Assembly (NCBI GenBank): GCA_914767715.1
Contig: OU612071.1
Location: forward strand, 22,503,681 to 22,567,680
Source of the DNA: Membranipora membranacea
Taxonomy: Eukaryota > Bryozoa > Gymnolaemata > Cheilostomatida > Membraniporidae
DNA: 64,000 nt
Direction: 5' to 3'
The notes under the pieces are model-generated. The model did no database searches. It had not been told where the DNA came from and saw only the letters and a program-made list of their open reading frames with translations. Position 1 is the stretch's first letter; every line of letters starts with the position of its first letter. The translations under genes were made by a program, and so were the position numbers. Shown here piece after piece: positions 13,701 to 24,784 of this stretch.

Positions 13701-14943
13701 ACTCAAGGTCCCACTGGAGAGGCTGCAGAAAGAGTAGGTGCTTCACAACGGGCTGTACCGACTTAGGATGCACCAACAAGTACCTGACTGATGAGCGTGT
13801 TTTTGTTGTGAGAAGATCTCACGGCAACAAGATCATGCTACAGAACGTACTTGATGAAGGTAGGTCTATCTTGGGCTTCAATTTTTACTGAATATTTTCG
13901 ATGGAGCACCAGAAATGTAAGTAAGAAAGGCGATGTTAATTATGACTGCATTTTGTCTTTTTATTGTGTCTGACAATATTTGAAGTGCTCACAGGATAGG
14001 CCAGAACTTAAACACAACAATTATTCACATAATTCTATTTTTCCGGGAGAACAATGATGTGATGGTGATATTAAAAACAAGTCCTGCATAACTACGAGAA
14101 ACAAACATAATCCTTAATATATTGAGTTTGATGACCAATTAGTACTACTTTTACCGAGCCTTGCCACGCGGCTGCAGTTTGTTTCTTTATGCGAAACCGA
14201 AAACCAAGAAAACTGAAAACCGTGGCCGGGTGACAAGGCTAATCCTTACCTGCTGATGCTGATGTTTGCTCTCTTGATAGATGTATACCTAGCTGTATTG
14301 CATTCAGCCACTGGTGAGAAGCGGTTAGTTGTTACTTCAATACCAGCTACTGATTATCACAGCTCTCTCAGCTTCTACTTCATCATGCCCGCTATCAGAG
14401 GTGGGTTCAACATCAAAATGTTCTACATGGTTTAAAGATGAAACAATTTTGATTTGTTGCGTCATATACCTATATATTCACATATTCTGTTGGTATAAAG
14501 GGGAAAACAACTGATATAGGTAGACCAACACATTAACCATTTGAAGGTCATCATACTTTTTTATAAATATAAATTATAAATGATTCATTAAGTCAGGACT
14601 TAACATACAGATAAATCAATATAAATTATAAAAGCATCCAAACTGTCTCTGATGATTATACTAAATTTTCAGTCATTCTGATTTTTAGCAATTCGGGAGT
14701 GTGCATTCCATCCACCACCACTCTTGGATTGTATACAGCCTCCTACCACTAAAACTACTACTACTGCAAGTATAGGAACAGGGAGCGCTGGACAGCAAGG
14801 TATAAACCTAAGCTTAATTGTGATACCTAGATATTGTTAAATGAAGCCTGGTTAAAATAATTTGTGAAAAACTAATTCTTCCTAGCCATAATTGTTCCCA
14901 ATTGTTTTCTATTTTCTTACATTTAACAGGTCAGTCAGTATAG
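6327..14943 (+). CDS. multi-exon gene for a secreted protein of unknown family (about 427 aa)
   Basis: Coding exons that splice in frame: 6327-6378, 7048-7102, 7211-7380, 9382-9453, 9730-9810, 11977-12159, 12960-13057, 13232-13351, 13652-13859, 14281-14400, 14689-14799, 14930-14943 (TAG stop). All have AG acceptors and GT donors, and most internal introns are phase 1. The total is 1284 nt. The first two exons give a signal peptide (MRNPRVGITAVTIVVLLG, cleavage likely near residue 24). Skipping 7048-7102 and using the acceptor before 7234 also stays in frame, giving 401 aa. Several exons carry a similar strand-like motif (TDDQFLLVYN, ADDRLFVYGLG, TDERVFVVRRSHG), suggesting a repeated beta-rich module. 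The 13652 exon is cysteine-rich (RGCRKSRCFTTGCTDLGC). The C-terminus is a Thr-rich linker (PPTTKTTTTASIG) ending GQSV. No known domain was recognised; extracellular location is inferred. A foldback transposon (10808-11903) lies in the intron before exon 11977. Confidence 0.75.
10121..10205 (-). repeat. degenerate tRNA-like segment
   Basis: On the minus strand there is an A-box-like TGAGCTCCGCAGCTGG and, about 35 nt later, a B-box-like GGTTTCAAGTCCC, the spacing of a tRNA. The stems do not pair properly, so it is at best a tRNA pseudogene or the head of a SINE. It lies in an intron of the secreted-protein gene, antisense to it. Confidence 0.3.
10696..10730. repeat. (AT)n microsatellite
   Basis: An uninterrupted AT dinucleotide run of about 30 nt within an intron of the secreted-protein gene. 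Confidence 0.9.
10804..11907. mobile_element. 1.1-kb foldback DNA transposon, TTAA target duplication, copy 1
   Basis: A nearly full-length palindrome. It starts TTAA-GGTAATGTCAAAGACCGA at 10804 and ends with the exact reverse complement followed by TTAA at 11904-11907, so the element proper is 10808-11903 with a TTAA duplication. Each arm is about 500 bp. A second, inner inverted repeat (AACGCAAGAGAATGCC against GGCATTCTTTTGCGTT) flanks a loop of GGGACTTTTGAGGTC-type repeats. No coding frame is seen, so it is non-autonomous. TTAA targets are typical of the piggyBac and Kolobok superfamilies; the superfamily is inferred. It sits in an intron, about 70 bp before an exon. Confidence 0.9.
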
Positions 14944-15202
14944 ATAAAGGACACAGGTGTCAGTTCCAGTAACCTACAGCCAAGAGGAGAGAAGAAGTAA
15001 TAAGTAAAAATTGAACAATGAAATAATTCGCACAACTATTCATAATTACTAATTTGAATTGCTGGATTTGAAGGCGTTAGGCTCCTACAGAGAGCCCATT
15101 ACTGATGGCTTCTATGTACTTACAACTTTCATCTTTATGCACAGTACATATCCTAACATAACTTAGTTTTATACGACATCATTGTCTTCAAATATTTTGA
15201 AA

Positions 15203-15208
15203 AATAAA
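15203..15208 (+). promoter_or_regulatory. AATAAA polyadenylation signal
   Basis: AATAAA about 260 nt after the TAG stop of the secreted-protein gene, the first clear one downstream. It is consistent with a short 3' UTR beginning in the terminal coding exon. Confidence 0.5.
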
Positions 15209-15499
15209 AAGCATCAATTCACAGCTTGCGGAAAAATTATGCCACAATGATCAAAGAAAATGAGCTCAGCTCAGATGTTTGCCGACAAAGGACATCATCA
15301 TTTTGAAACCAGGCTTCAAAAGATATTGTTTGTAAAGTCAGCCTTAAGCCTTTTGCAGGACAGGTCATGATGGCACAAAAAAGCAAAATTGATGCATTTT
15401 AACGCCTGGTCAAGCTGCCACCATAGTGAACCCCTCCCTGAACCTATCATCAGATGGCAGATGCGATTCTCCTGGCCACTGTGCACTCTATGGCGGCCA

Positions 15500-15590
15500 C
15501 GCCCTTAAGGCACTGATATTTCTCAGTCCTCGGACATCATCAAAGTAAACATTTTTTTAAATTTGGGTTACCAGGTTGATGTTTCACGGT
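15500..15590 (+). repeat. dispersed repeat, copy 1
   Basis: The segment GGCACTGATATTTCTCAGTC at 15509, continuing CTCGGA, recurs inverted at 20806-20831 and directly at 34411-34436. Similarity extends a little on both sides (a GGCGGCCACG / GGCAGCCGCAC stretch upstream), so this is the interior of a dispersed repeat, not a terminus. Confidence 0.6.
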
Positions 15591-15819
15591 GATCTGATCG
15601 TGAAATTCAGAAGTTAACCTGCTGCTTGTTTTGACTAGTATTTTGCTGAGACACAAAGAATCACATGATTACTGGACGATTGTCAACCATAATTGATCAT
15701 GTTACTATTTTGTTGAGAGAGAATAAATGATTAATTTGATGCGTTTCTAACAATATTTACAAAACATAAAAAGACATTCTCGAATGTCACTCATTGTTCT
15801 GAAAATATTTGTTTTTCAG

Positions 15820-17756
15820 AGTACAAAAGTTATTAACTCAAATGCCATGTAGCTAGAAGGTTTTGTGCGCTGCAAGAACCAGCTTGAGTCGATAGGAGGA
15901 GTGATTGGCAGTATTACAACAGACAGGAACAGAACTGTGGCCAAACACATCAGAGAGAACTGGCCTCAGACTGTGCATCTCTTTGATGTGTGACATAAAG
16001 CTAAAGGTTTCTTCCCTGCTATTCAATCATCTTTATATGTTTCTAAAGAACGAGATTATTCACTCCACGACATGCATGTTGTGTGACGTGGAAACATAGA
16101 TAATATACACAGAGTTGTTGCATCAGTAAAAATAGTGCAACAACTCCGAATGCAATAATGCAGGAGATAAATTGATTGCATATAAATCCTCTTATTCCCC
16201 TTCTTTAGTGCTTAGTGCCATTTTCATCTTAATAATTTCAGGAATAAAGAAAAAGCTCTGCGCCCAAGCGAAAATCGGTATGAAGACCTAAGTGACAGGA
16301 TTAAGGCCATCATCAACCATCTATACTGGTCAATAAGTTTTACATCAGAAGAAAAGATGAGGGAGGCAGCATTCTGCCCGATTTTCAACCACATGTCTAA
16401 CATCCATGTGCACAGCGGAGTGCTGAAATCTTGCCTCCACGGGGATATGTAACAAACCTCTTGCCCTGCAACAACTGATATATGCGACAATAGAAGTATT
16501 ATCAAAAGTCTTACCAACCCAACTCCACCACCCTCAGGTGCGAATCTGTAGAACAGGAAGTTAGAGAAATAAAGATGGATAAAATGTCATAAATCCTCAA
16601 TGTTGTACTCTTTGTAATCAAATTGAAACCTTATAGTAGGAAAGATTTCCAAAATATCTGTAATTCATTGTAAAATAATCATTTATGCCGAATAATTCGT
16701 TTACAGGTAGTGCAGTGGATGTGTGGTTGCGACAGGAGTTAGGGAAACCAATGCTGCTGAATGATATAAAAAGCTATTCTACACATAATACCTCACTAAA
16801 CACTAAACAGTTCTACTCCAAAGGTCCAAGATCTAAGCTACTATTGAATGACAGAAAGGTAAACACATCATCATTGTGCCCTGTCATGATTTGAGATGTA
16901 GTCGCATTAAATCTTTTGCCTGACCAGAACAAGGGTAAGCACATCAGCATCACATCTGCATAAACATATAACTGTACAAAATATAGTATAATTGATACCA
17001 TCAAATGGGAGACTGACGCCACGGCGGGCTATTTGCAGCTTGATAAATTAATTGGAAGGAATGAGCCTAATGTTTATCATATCATGTTGCTAAGGAGTGA
17101 GCATTTTGTTGCAGGTTACTTTCAGTAGTGCTATGCAACAACAAAAACGTAAACTGGCCACCAAAGCTCTACAAATCTGGCAAGAGAGAAGGCAAACCAA
17201 TCTACACTTCAGCAAGGGCCAAGGCCAATAAACTGGATCCCAGAGCCAAACTTGTAAAAGTTCCACCACTTTTGGTGAGCCAACACATTGTATCACTAGA
17301 GGCATACTATCAAGTTAGAATACACAGCACATCCTAAATATGAGAAGCAGAGTAATTATTTTAACATGGTGATGGTCACACAAGATATACTTAAAACAAA
17401 AGCTATTTGTGGTGAGAAGTGACACCTTTTCAAGGGAGATTGGCATGTAAAAACTGTGAATCTAGGCTGCAAGATTAATACAGATTGGGTATAACATGTG
17501 AACATCATCAGCTGTACTGTCCAGGTTCACAGGTTAACATTATGTTCATATCTTCACAGAGTATGTAGACAGACTCATGCGTCTACTACAGACGTTGATG
17601 ACAGGGTATGAGAAATGTAGACTACAAACAACACAGTCAAAGTCTCTATATTCCATAGGCCCCAGTTGGACAGGGATTCCGTTATATTGGCCAGAAGGAA
17701 GAAAAAGCGAGGCCTCACATCCAAGAACTCCACATGGAAGAGTAGACTTAGTGCGG
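15820..17756 (+). pseudogene. decayed intron-containing DNA transposase
   Basis: Exon-like pieces: 15820-16006, 16242-16452, 16707-16858, 17126-17274, 17560-17756, each with AG and GT edges. Piece 1 reads SNAM-stop-LEGFVRCKNQL, then ITTDRNRTVAKHIRE and HLFDV-stop-HKAKG. Piece 2 continues GIKKKLCAQAK and, after a frameshift, IKAIINHLYWSISFTSEEKM. Piece 4 has NNKNVNWPPK and GKPIYTSARAKAN; piece 5 has EYVDRLMRLL. From memory this layout (SNAME-EG, TDRH-x-x-V-A-K, FDVWHVAKG, IxNHLYW, LDHNxNVxRP) is a transposase family common in fish, urchin and other invertebrate genomes with an RNase H-like core; the Asp residues in TDRN and FDV are probable catalytic positions. The first intron joins in phase. 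Stops replace what should be Glu and Trp, so the copy is dead. Kolobok-type is my best guess for the superfamily. Confidence 0.65.
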
Positions 17757-17841
17757 GTGATGAGTGACTGAACAATTCAGGATATATACTTTTTCTATAT
17801 TTTACAAACTTTATTTTTTATTTGACTCCACATAAAAACTC

Positions 17842-18135
17842 TTAACAATTTACAGTCTTACACGTTCTCAGGCATATTGAGGTCCACAAACATGAATCCG
17901 TTAAATCTCCAAGTGCCAAAATCTCCTCATCGTCTGTTGGTGGGAATCTTGCTCTAACGTTAAAACTAGACAACTCGAAAGAGGTCTTCTCTTCTGTCTC
18001 TGGGTGTATATCTGTATAGAGCCAAAACACGAGTGCCCTGTACGCACAGACTCTGAGCCTTTGATTCTCTGCGGCTCACGGTAGGGCGTTTCCTCAAATT
18101 TAACACAATTGCAGTTCACACCGATTTACAATGCC
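17842..18135 (-). pseudogene. decayed coding remnant resembling P2X7-like C-terminal domain of transposon neighbours
   Basis: Minus strand, entered by a T-rich AG acceptor at 18136. One frame reads ENQRLRVCAYRALVFWLYTD then SSFNVRARFPPTDDEEILAL. After a frame change it ends NGFMFVDLNMPENV and a stop. The order AYR, W, then an IR/VR-x-x-FP-x-x-D and GF motif recalls the small domain of 'P2X purinoceptor 7-like' proteins that are multicopy in invertebrates; this is pattern recall, not an alignment. It faces the transposase tail to tail, with only about 85 bp between them, so both may belong to one element. It could instead be an unrelated pseudogene exon. Confidence 0.35.
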
Positions 18136-21100
18136 CTAAAAAACAGAAATTTCTGATTGGAATTCATTTAGATCAATTTTATCGAACAAACAGTCCACAA
18201 ATTTGAAGCCACTGTTGATAAATTCAAGTGTTTTGATGAGCTTTAAAATATAACAAGGAAAGAGCAGCTGGTCATATGAAAACACAATCCAGTTTGCAGG
18301 CACCTCATGTGTAAGAATGAAAAAAATACCAACCAACAACAGGCATACCACAATGTAAATCAATACACTTTTGAGCAACTAGTATAAGGCGCAGACTAAC
18401 TGGTCATCAAATAATACGATCCAGTTTGTAGGCATCTCTTTCAAAGTAACAACATTGATAAAACACGAGATACCAAACGAATAGAATTAAAATCAACAAC
18501 ACAATGAATATAGTTACAGAATAATATGAGTTGTGAGAAAGAATAGCTGGTTGGTATGTATAGGAAACTCCAGTGTCCAGTATTAAATTAATTGGAAAAT
18601 AATTTCGTGCAATCAGTTATCAGTTAAATGCCATCCAACGACAGGCAAACCAACTATGTCAATCGAAAAGCTTTTTTGAGCAACTGATGTAAATTTTCAA
18701 TAAAGGAAACCTAAAAATACGCGCTATATGAAACAAGACACACTCAGAGCATAAAAAAAACAGGTGAATGCAATGTGAGGGTCAATAAACAGACACATCA
18801 TAAAAAATCAGATCAATACGAACATTCAGCTTTTCATGATGGCAGACCCATGTGAAGTTGTAAATCCACTAATTGTGACATGCTCTTTCAGATTTTGGAT
18901 GTTTTGATACTATATAATATTTTTTGATCACTTTCCCTTTTACCGGCAGCGTTTTTGGCAATTAGCGGCCAATTGTGCAACTTATTGTAAGGTACAATAT
19001 TACCATTGCGATCAGCGTGAAAAACTGTAACAGAAACAACTGACAAACATTATCCATCCAAAGGTGCAAATGGAAGTGTTAAGATAGGAGGGGGCTGCCA
19101 CCGGACTAAATTATTTGTATCAAACCAGGATTGACAGCCCAAAGTCATGTTGTCATAGTGTTGTTTTGTCTGCAATACCTACATGATATAAGGGTAGTCT
19201 TTATGGAATGACTTCATGAATCGATCAAAGAACTGTCTTTTTAAACGAACAATAGTAGCAATAGGTTTTGGCTTGTAGCTGAAATTCAATGACGCCTATG
19301 AAGTCCTGGCTGCTCACAATTAGGCAAGTCTCTTTGGCTGTCTGCGGTCCACGTTTTTTCCCATGATAAAATTGATACTTATTGCTGGTCATGCAGTACA
19401 TTACTCTGCTTGGTGGTTGTTTGTTTTTGCCAAACAGTTTGCAAAATTTAAATTCTTTATTTTATTGTACACACAGTGACACATATTCGTGTATATGATC
19501 TATATTTTCATACAATTAAGCTTCTTGTTGATTGGATTGAGCATGACATAGATTGTCCACTGTTAATCCCCACACAAGATCCCTAATCAGCTGCCTGTAA
19601 ATCAATGTTGTGGTATTTTTAGGAATACAAGTTTAATTCTGCCTCAGCGGACACAGCATGCTAGTATGTTTCACTATGTAAGCTTCTGAACCCAGCAACG
19701 GCATCACAATTAGTTGAATAGACTTGATGATTGAATCTCTATCAATGCTGGAGCAAACCTGAGTAACACCTCAACGTCACTACATACACCATCCATTTGT
19801 TTTATTACATAATTAATTGAGACTGATTGAAAAATGCTGGGTATTTTGTAACTTTAGGCCAAACTGTGCTTCATCTGATGGTAAATATGTACAATTTACC
19901 TAGCCATTGTTGGGTAGGTTTTGATCAGGTTGATAAAGAAAAAAGAAGGTAACTTTTCGATAACGGATCTCTATGATATCAATGTCCAGTTCGGTGGGCC
20001 TCTCCTATAGTATACATGTAAATTATCTTAGAATACACATACCCTGATTGTTATATGTGTGCGTCCCTCCCAGGACAGAGATCTGGTATACTGTAAAGTT
20101 GGGATGGATGCCTACTTACAATTCAGCTACCCACTCTGCAAACAACCAGTCAAATCAAGCATTTTCCAGTTTCTTTTGACATTGCAAAGGTTATTCCTTT
20201 ATTTCCTGGCTCTTATTCAGCATTAGTGATAAAACCACAGAAGAAGGAAAAATCTGATTTCAGTTGCCATACAGTACAAACATAATGAATATTTTTACCA
20301 GAGGAATCAACAAATTTTATATATGATACAATGGTGCTGAAAATAGGGTCAGGTTGATCCATGGAACTGCAATGTGTGAGATTAATGTCCAGTTCAGTGA
20401 ACCCCCCTGAAGTTGATGGTGATAAGAAAAAATAAGTGCAAAATCTGTTAGTGCCATCAGGATTCATGAAATTGTACCCAATCAAATCTTATATTATCTC
20501 AATACAAAAATACAATGCAAATCCCATGCCAATAATCTTATATTTCCAAGATTTTCAGGACTACAGGGGGCCATGCTCCAAAATTTGAGCATATTTATAT
20601 TCTATAGAGTGATAAAGAGGGGACAATCTTAGTGTTTGATGAGGAAGTTGAGTAGAATTTTCATTTTAGAAGAGCTAAAAGGTCCAACTGTGTCCGGAAA
20701 ATATTTAAAAGGTTTCCACAGTGCTCTTTATTAGATTGAGACCTTCAATATGATGCCATATATTGTGGGTTAAAATGTGGGTTAAAATCGCAAGTGTTGT
20801 CTCCATCCGAGGACTGAGAAATATCAGTGCCGTATTCGTATCCGTATTGGGGAGGGGCAATTGAGCAAAATGGCTCAATGATGCCGCAACAGATTTATAG
20901 TTGTCATTCACCATGTATGTACATTTTACAAAAAGGCATGTCAACCGAAATAAAATAATATGATATAAAAATATGATAAGACTAATTGTTTCTGAAAATA
21001 CTGGTAAGATGATGCATTGCAAGCATTTGGCACGAAGCTGGGCTCGATATCCTGATGGTTTGAAATCGACCTGAGGGGAGTTTGATGAGTTCGAGAAGTT

Positions 21101-21506
21101 GTATCATCATGTTCTTCATGACCCTACATAATTGGTCACCATCACAAATACAGTGAATCGGGCCTAAAAAAATTGAGACAACACATACCTTCAGAAATTT
21201 GACTGTACCAGATACATCTTTAAATTCAGGATATGCGTCTGACATTGTTTCCAATGTTGACAGGGCATCCTGCTGTACTTTGGCTGAACACATGGACAGC
21301 CAGTCTGACCTTCATAATGTTACCCTTGAAGTTTATATGTCTGTTTGTTAGCTTATTCCGGAGATGTAATCTACCTTTTTCCTATTTACAGAAAAATAAT
21401 CAGAATGAGTTGAATGTCAAGAAATCATCATTCAAAATTATGTTCTTCTTTCGATCAAGTGTGACTAAGGCCTTGTTATGTGGAGATCCATGCCACAGCC
21501 ATCAGG
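18136..21506. other. AT-rich DNA with local duplications, no supported gene
   Basis: A segment of about 60 bp at 18328-18385 (ACCAACCAACAACAGGCATA...TTTTGAGCAACTAGT) recurs in degenerate form at 18625-18692, and related GGTCAT..CCAGTTTG..GGCA wording occurs at 18270-18305 and 18400-18437: a small decayed direct duplication. An inverted copy of the dispersed repeat of 15.5 kb lies at 20806-20831. Short open frames here show no recognisable similarity. Confidence 0.45.
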
Positions 21507-21874
21507 GGCGTATATTCTAAAAAAATTCACTCACTGACTTTTTAGAAATGAGCATAATGATCGGGCACAGCCCGATCCTCACGCCGTAGGCGTGGCGGGG
21601 AGGGTATGGGAGGGGCGCTAAAGCGCCCTCCCACCACGGAAATTTTTGCATATCGGTAGCAAAATAGTGCAAACAGAGAGGTATTTCAATAGCTCACTGA
21701 GCTGTTGGGAAAACAACTCAATAGCAGTAGAAGATTACGGTAAAAATGCTCCAGTTATACAGCACCCATTCGAAAAAAAACTGCCCTCAATGGGTTTCGA
21801 ACCCACAACAATCTACACACTGAGCTATTCAGCCATTCACGGAAATCCGTGGGCCGTGAGTGGTAATATACGCC
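21507..21874 (-). mobile_element. 368-bp hairpin-rich element with tRNA-like promoter head
   Basis: Bounded by a 10-bp inverted repeat, GGCGTATATT at 21507-21516 and AATATACGCC at 21865-21874, with CACTCAC also repeated inside each end. On the minus strand, just inside the right end, come a TAGCTCAGTGTGTAGA A-box, a GGGTTCGAAACCC B-box and a T-run at 21772-21780. Towards the left end a GC-rich cluster holds three hairpins: 21559-21577 (8-bp stem), 21580-21594 (6-bp stem) and 21608-21632 (10-bp stem with one bulge). The mix of a Pol III-type head with terminal inverted repeats is odd for either a SINE or a MITE. No target duplication is evident. Confidence 0.6.
21781..21846 (-). repeat. tRNA-like A-box/B-box head of the 21.5-kb element
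   Basis: The D-arm-like AGCTCAGTGTGTAGA is followed after only about 8 nt by GGGTTCGAAACCC, so the anticodon arm is missing. A T-run follows at once, as expected for a Pol III terminator. This is a SINE-like or pseudo-tRNA promoter, not a functional tRNA gene. Confidence 0.5.
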
Positions 21875-22346
21875 ACTGACAGCCATGATAGCAGGATAGA
21901 TTTATTGAAAACAAGTGATCACCAATTTTGTTTAGTCCTTACCTTTAGTTTGACCAGGTTTTTCACGCCATACCATCTGGCTGTTCCATGAGGCCCATCA
22001 CCTATTCCCACTCTCCCAAGAGGACGCTAAGGATTTTCATCTTGTGGACAATGTATACCATGCAGTGGATAGGTTTGTTGTTGTGAATGAATGAATACTG
22101 AATACAAAAAGTGGGAAGTGGGCAGAAGTGGGCGTGGAAATCTGGAGGGTCCCACCTAAATAGGGAGACTAAGCAACGTTTGAGGTTTCCCTGGTTTTTT
22201 GAAAGAGATTTGATTCTTCTGCTCCCAATCCAATCTATTCAGAGTAAAACTAATGGACTGCGGCAGTTCTAGCTGCTTGACTATAAAATGCATTGGATTC
22301 CGTCAGTCTAATCTTTAAGATTCAAAACATTTATCACTCTGAATGA

Positions 22347-24150
22347 ATGAATGTATTGGTTTTGCTTCTGACAGCTTGCTGGGATGTGTTTTCTCGATCA
22401 CCCATCTTCAAACCTGAGACTGACACAGGTGAATTTATAGGCCATATATGTATCTCACCCAGTATACGAGAAAACTCGGACATAGCCTCCATGTACTTTG
22501 TGATTCTGACGGACATCAGAAGCAAATATCTGAGAAAAGATGTGCTCAAGTATTTTCGCATGAGATATGGCGGACATAATGCGAATGATATTCTGTTCAG
22601 TGCTGACGACACCATGGCCTGGCAGTTTTCTCATCTTCAAAGAGAGGAAATTTCAGAATACAATGTTGAGAGCGAAACAATCTACAAACTGATAAAGTCC
22701 CTAAAACCAAATAAACGGGGTGGCTTGACCATGTTTCCAGCTTTACTGTACCAAATTGTTGCAGACCTATTAGCTCTTCCCATAGCCCTGATCATTAACG
22801 AATGCTACAAGAAATCAATATTCCCTGACTGCCTAAAAACAGCCCTGGACACCCCACTCTTTAAGAAGGGCGATAAAACAGACCCTTGCAATTACAGACC
22901 AATTTCCAGTCTGCCAATCATATCAAAGGTGTTTGAGCTAGATATGAAAAATCAAATTATGACCTTTATCGAAACACATGGAATACTCTCAGATCGACAA
23001 TTCGGTTTTCGTAAGCACCATTCTAGTGAACAGTTACTACTTTCTCTTTTACAAAATTGGAGAACAACGCTAGACAACCCTCAACCGAATTTCATAGGTG
23101 CACTGTCTTTGGACGTACGTAAAGCATTTGACACTATAAATCATGGACAACTCCTCCACACTCTAAAGCGACTAAATTTTGCAGAGTCAACAACAAAATT
23201 ATTTACATCCTATCTTTCACATCGAACCCAAATCATGAAAGTTGATCATGATCAGTCCAGTGCACTACCGATTACATGTGGAGTACCCCAAGGAAGTGTT
23301 CTAGGTCCAATCTTATTCAATCTTGCTATCAATGATCTCCTTAACAAGCACAAAACTGCATTCGCTTACGCTGATGACACCGTTATTTACTGCACAGCAA
23401 CAGATATCCATACCTTAATGGATAAATCTGAGTCATTGATGAGAGAAGTATCGAATTGGTATTCAAACAATCTCCTTCAACTCAACTTATCCAAAACTCA
23501 ATACTGTATTTTCTCAAATAGGAAAGTAGAAGGTTTTTAACCAAATCCAAATAAACAATTTGAAAATAGAATCCAAGCATTCACTCAATCTTCTTGGAGT
23601 TATTCTTGATTCAGAACTTAGTTTAACCTCTCAGGCTAATGCCACCGCCTCTAAAGCAAACAAAATGGTCTACTTGTTATCAAAACTAAAAAAATACATG
23701 ACAGTAGAAAACTCATTGAAGACTTACAAATCACTGATCAGACCTATAGTAGAATACTGCTCATCATTGTACCTTGATGGTTTAGCCAAAAATTCAGATA
23801 CATTAGAAAAAGTACAAAATAAAGCAATCAGAATCATAACTTCAGCCCCCAAACAATTTTCTGTCACATCTGGCCGCTTGCTCCTAAATTTACATACTCT
23901 CCACAGTAGAAGGAATTTTCTTTTTCACAATTTTGTCAAATCGAGGGTCCATAAAGGCCGTGCATCCAAGCACATACTTCATCTCGTTAGCAAATCAAAC
24001 AGACATACACGATCACTTCGTAGCAACTGTGCAATAATTAAACCCTCATTTAGATCAAACCTAGGCAAATCAGCCTTTTTAAATATTTTTCATACATTTG
24101 TAACTAAATCGACCAAGCCTCATGAATCATTATCATTTAATCCCACCTAA
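22347..24150 (+). pseudogene. LINE reverse transcriptase, single frameshift
   Basis: The frame from 22347 runs 397 codons to a stop at 23540, then the next frame continues to 24150. Joining them needs loss of one T in a five-T run near 23535; both sides then read continuously. RT motifs in order: CNYRPISSLPIISKVFE (about residue 185), SDRQFGFRKHHSSEQ, ALSLDVRKAFDTINHGQLL, GVPQGSVLGPILFNLAIND and the catalytic FAYADDTVIY (about residue 345). After the frameshift come LNLLGVILDSELSL and the thumb-like KTYKSLIRPIVEYCSSLY. One lesion in about 600 codons implies a recent copy or an assembly/homopolymer error. Residues 1 to about 90 may not be LINE-derived. Confidence 0.85.
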
Positions 24151-24413
24151 TGTTGTTAACTTGTATTTTTGTTTGCCACTCTCTGTTTCTTCTTTTCTTT
24201 TTTCATCTTATTCATGCAGTATATGATACCATGCTTTCATTATCCTACACACTATATAGTATGTAACACCCTACCACTTATATCTTTTTATTCAAGTCAT
24301 CTTTTGTATCTATGTTAATGTGTATGAGGTCAACAAGTTATTTTTAATTTGCTTTAATTATAAATTTTTAGAAAACCTCAATAAATGAATAAATAAATAA
24401 ATAGGGTAGATGT
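22347..24413 (+). mobile_element. 5'-truncated LINE retrotransposon with (TAAA)n tail
   Basis: Encodes a long reverse transcriptase followed by the C-terminal region, a short 3' UTR and a TAAATAAATAAATA tail at about 24391-24413. The endonuclease domain is absent, so it is truncated at the 5' end, the usual fate of LINE copies. The 3' tail and motif wording favour a CR1/Jockey-group element. No target-site duplication was identified because the 5' edge is unclear (the first 250 nt do not read like LINE protein). Confidence 0.9.
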
Positions 24414-24784
24414 TATTTTGATGTTACCAAAAGCTTTATAAAAATTTAAATCGTCTGCTTTGTTTCACCATAATAGAGAAAACTGTCTGGCCGTGAGATT
24501 GCGTCAAAATAGCAGTAAAAGTGACTTGACTGTTTCTCCGTAGCCTTATAGTCACCATTGTTAGGATTCCTGCGCAAAACTTGGAGTTCCCTCTCGTTGC
24601 ATTAATATGACTATTCTCCTTCAACACATCTGCACAGTGCATTGATTGTTTTCTACATAGACCAAACGGAATAGTATAGAAGCATCCAGATTTGACTCTG
24701 TATATAGATGATCCATAAATGCGGAACTATTCTACCTGTGGTTGTTGAATGTTGAGTCCCTGTGGTAATGACAGACTGATTAAC

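Noticed and set aside
17575-17775. Minus-strand frame opposite the last transposase piece
   Set aside because: Shadow of the + strand remnant, which has the recognisable motifs.
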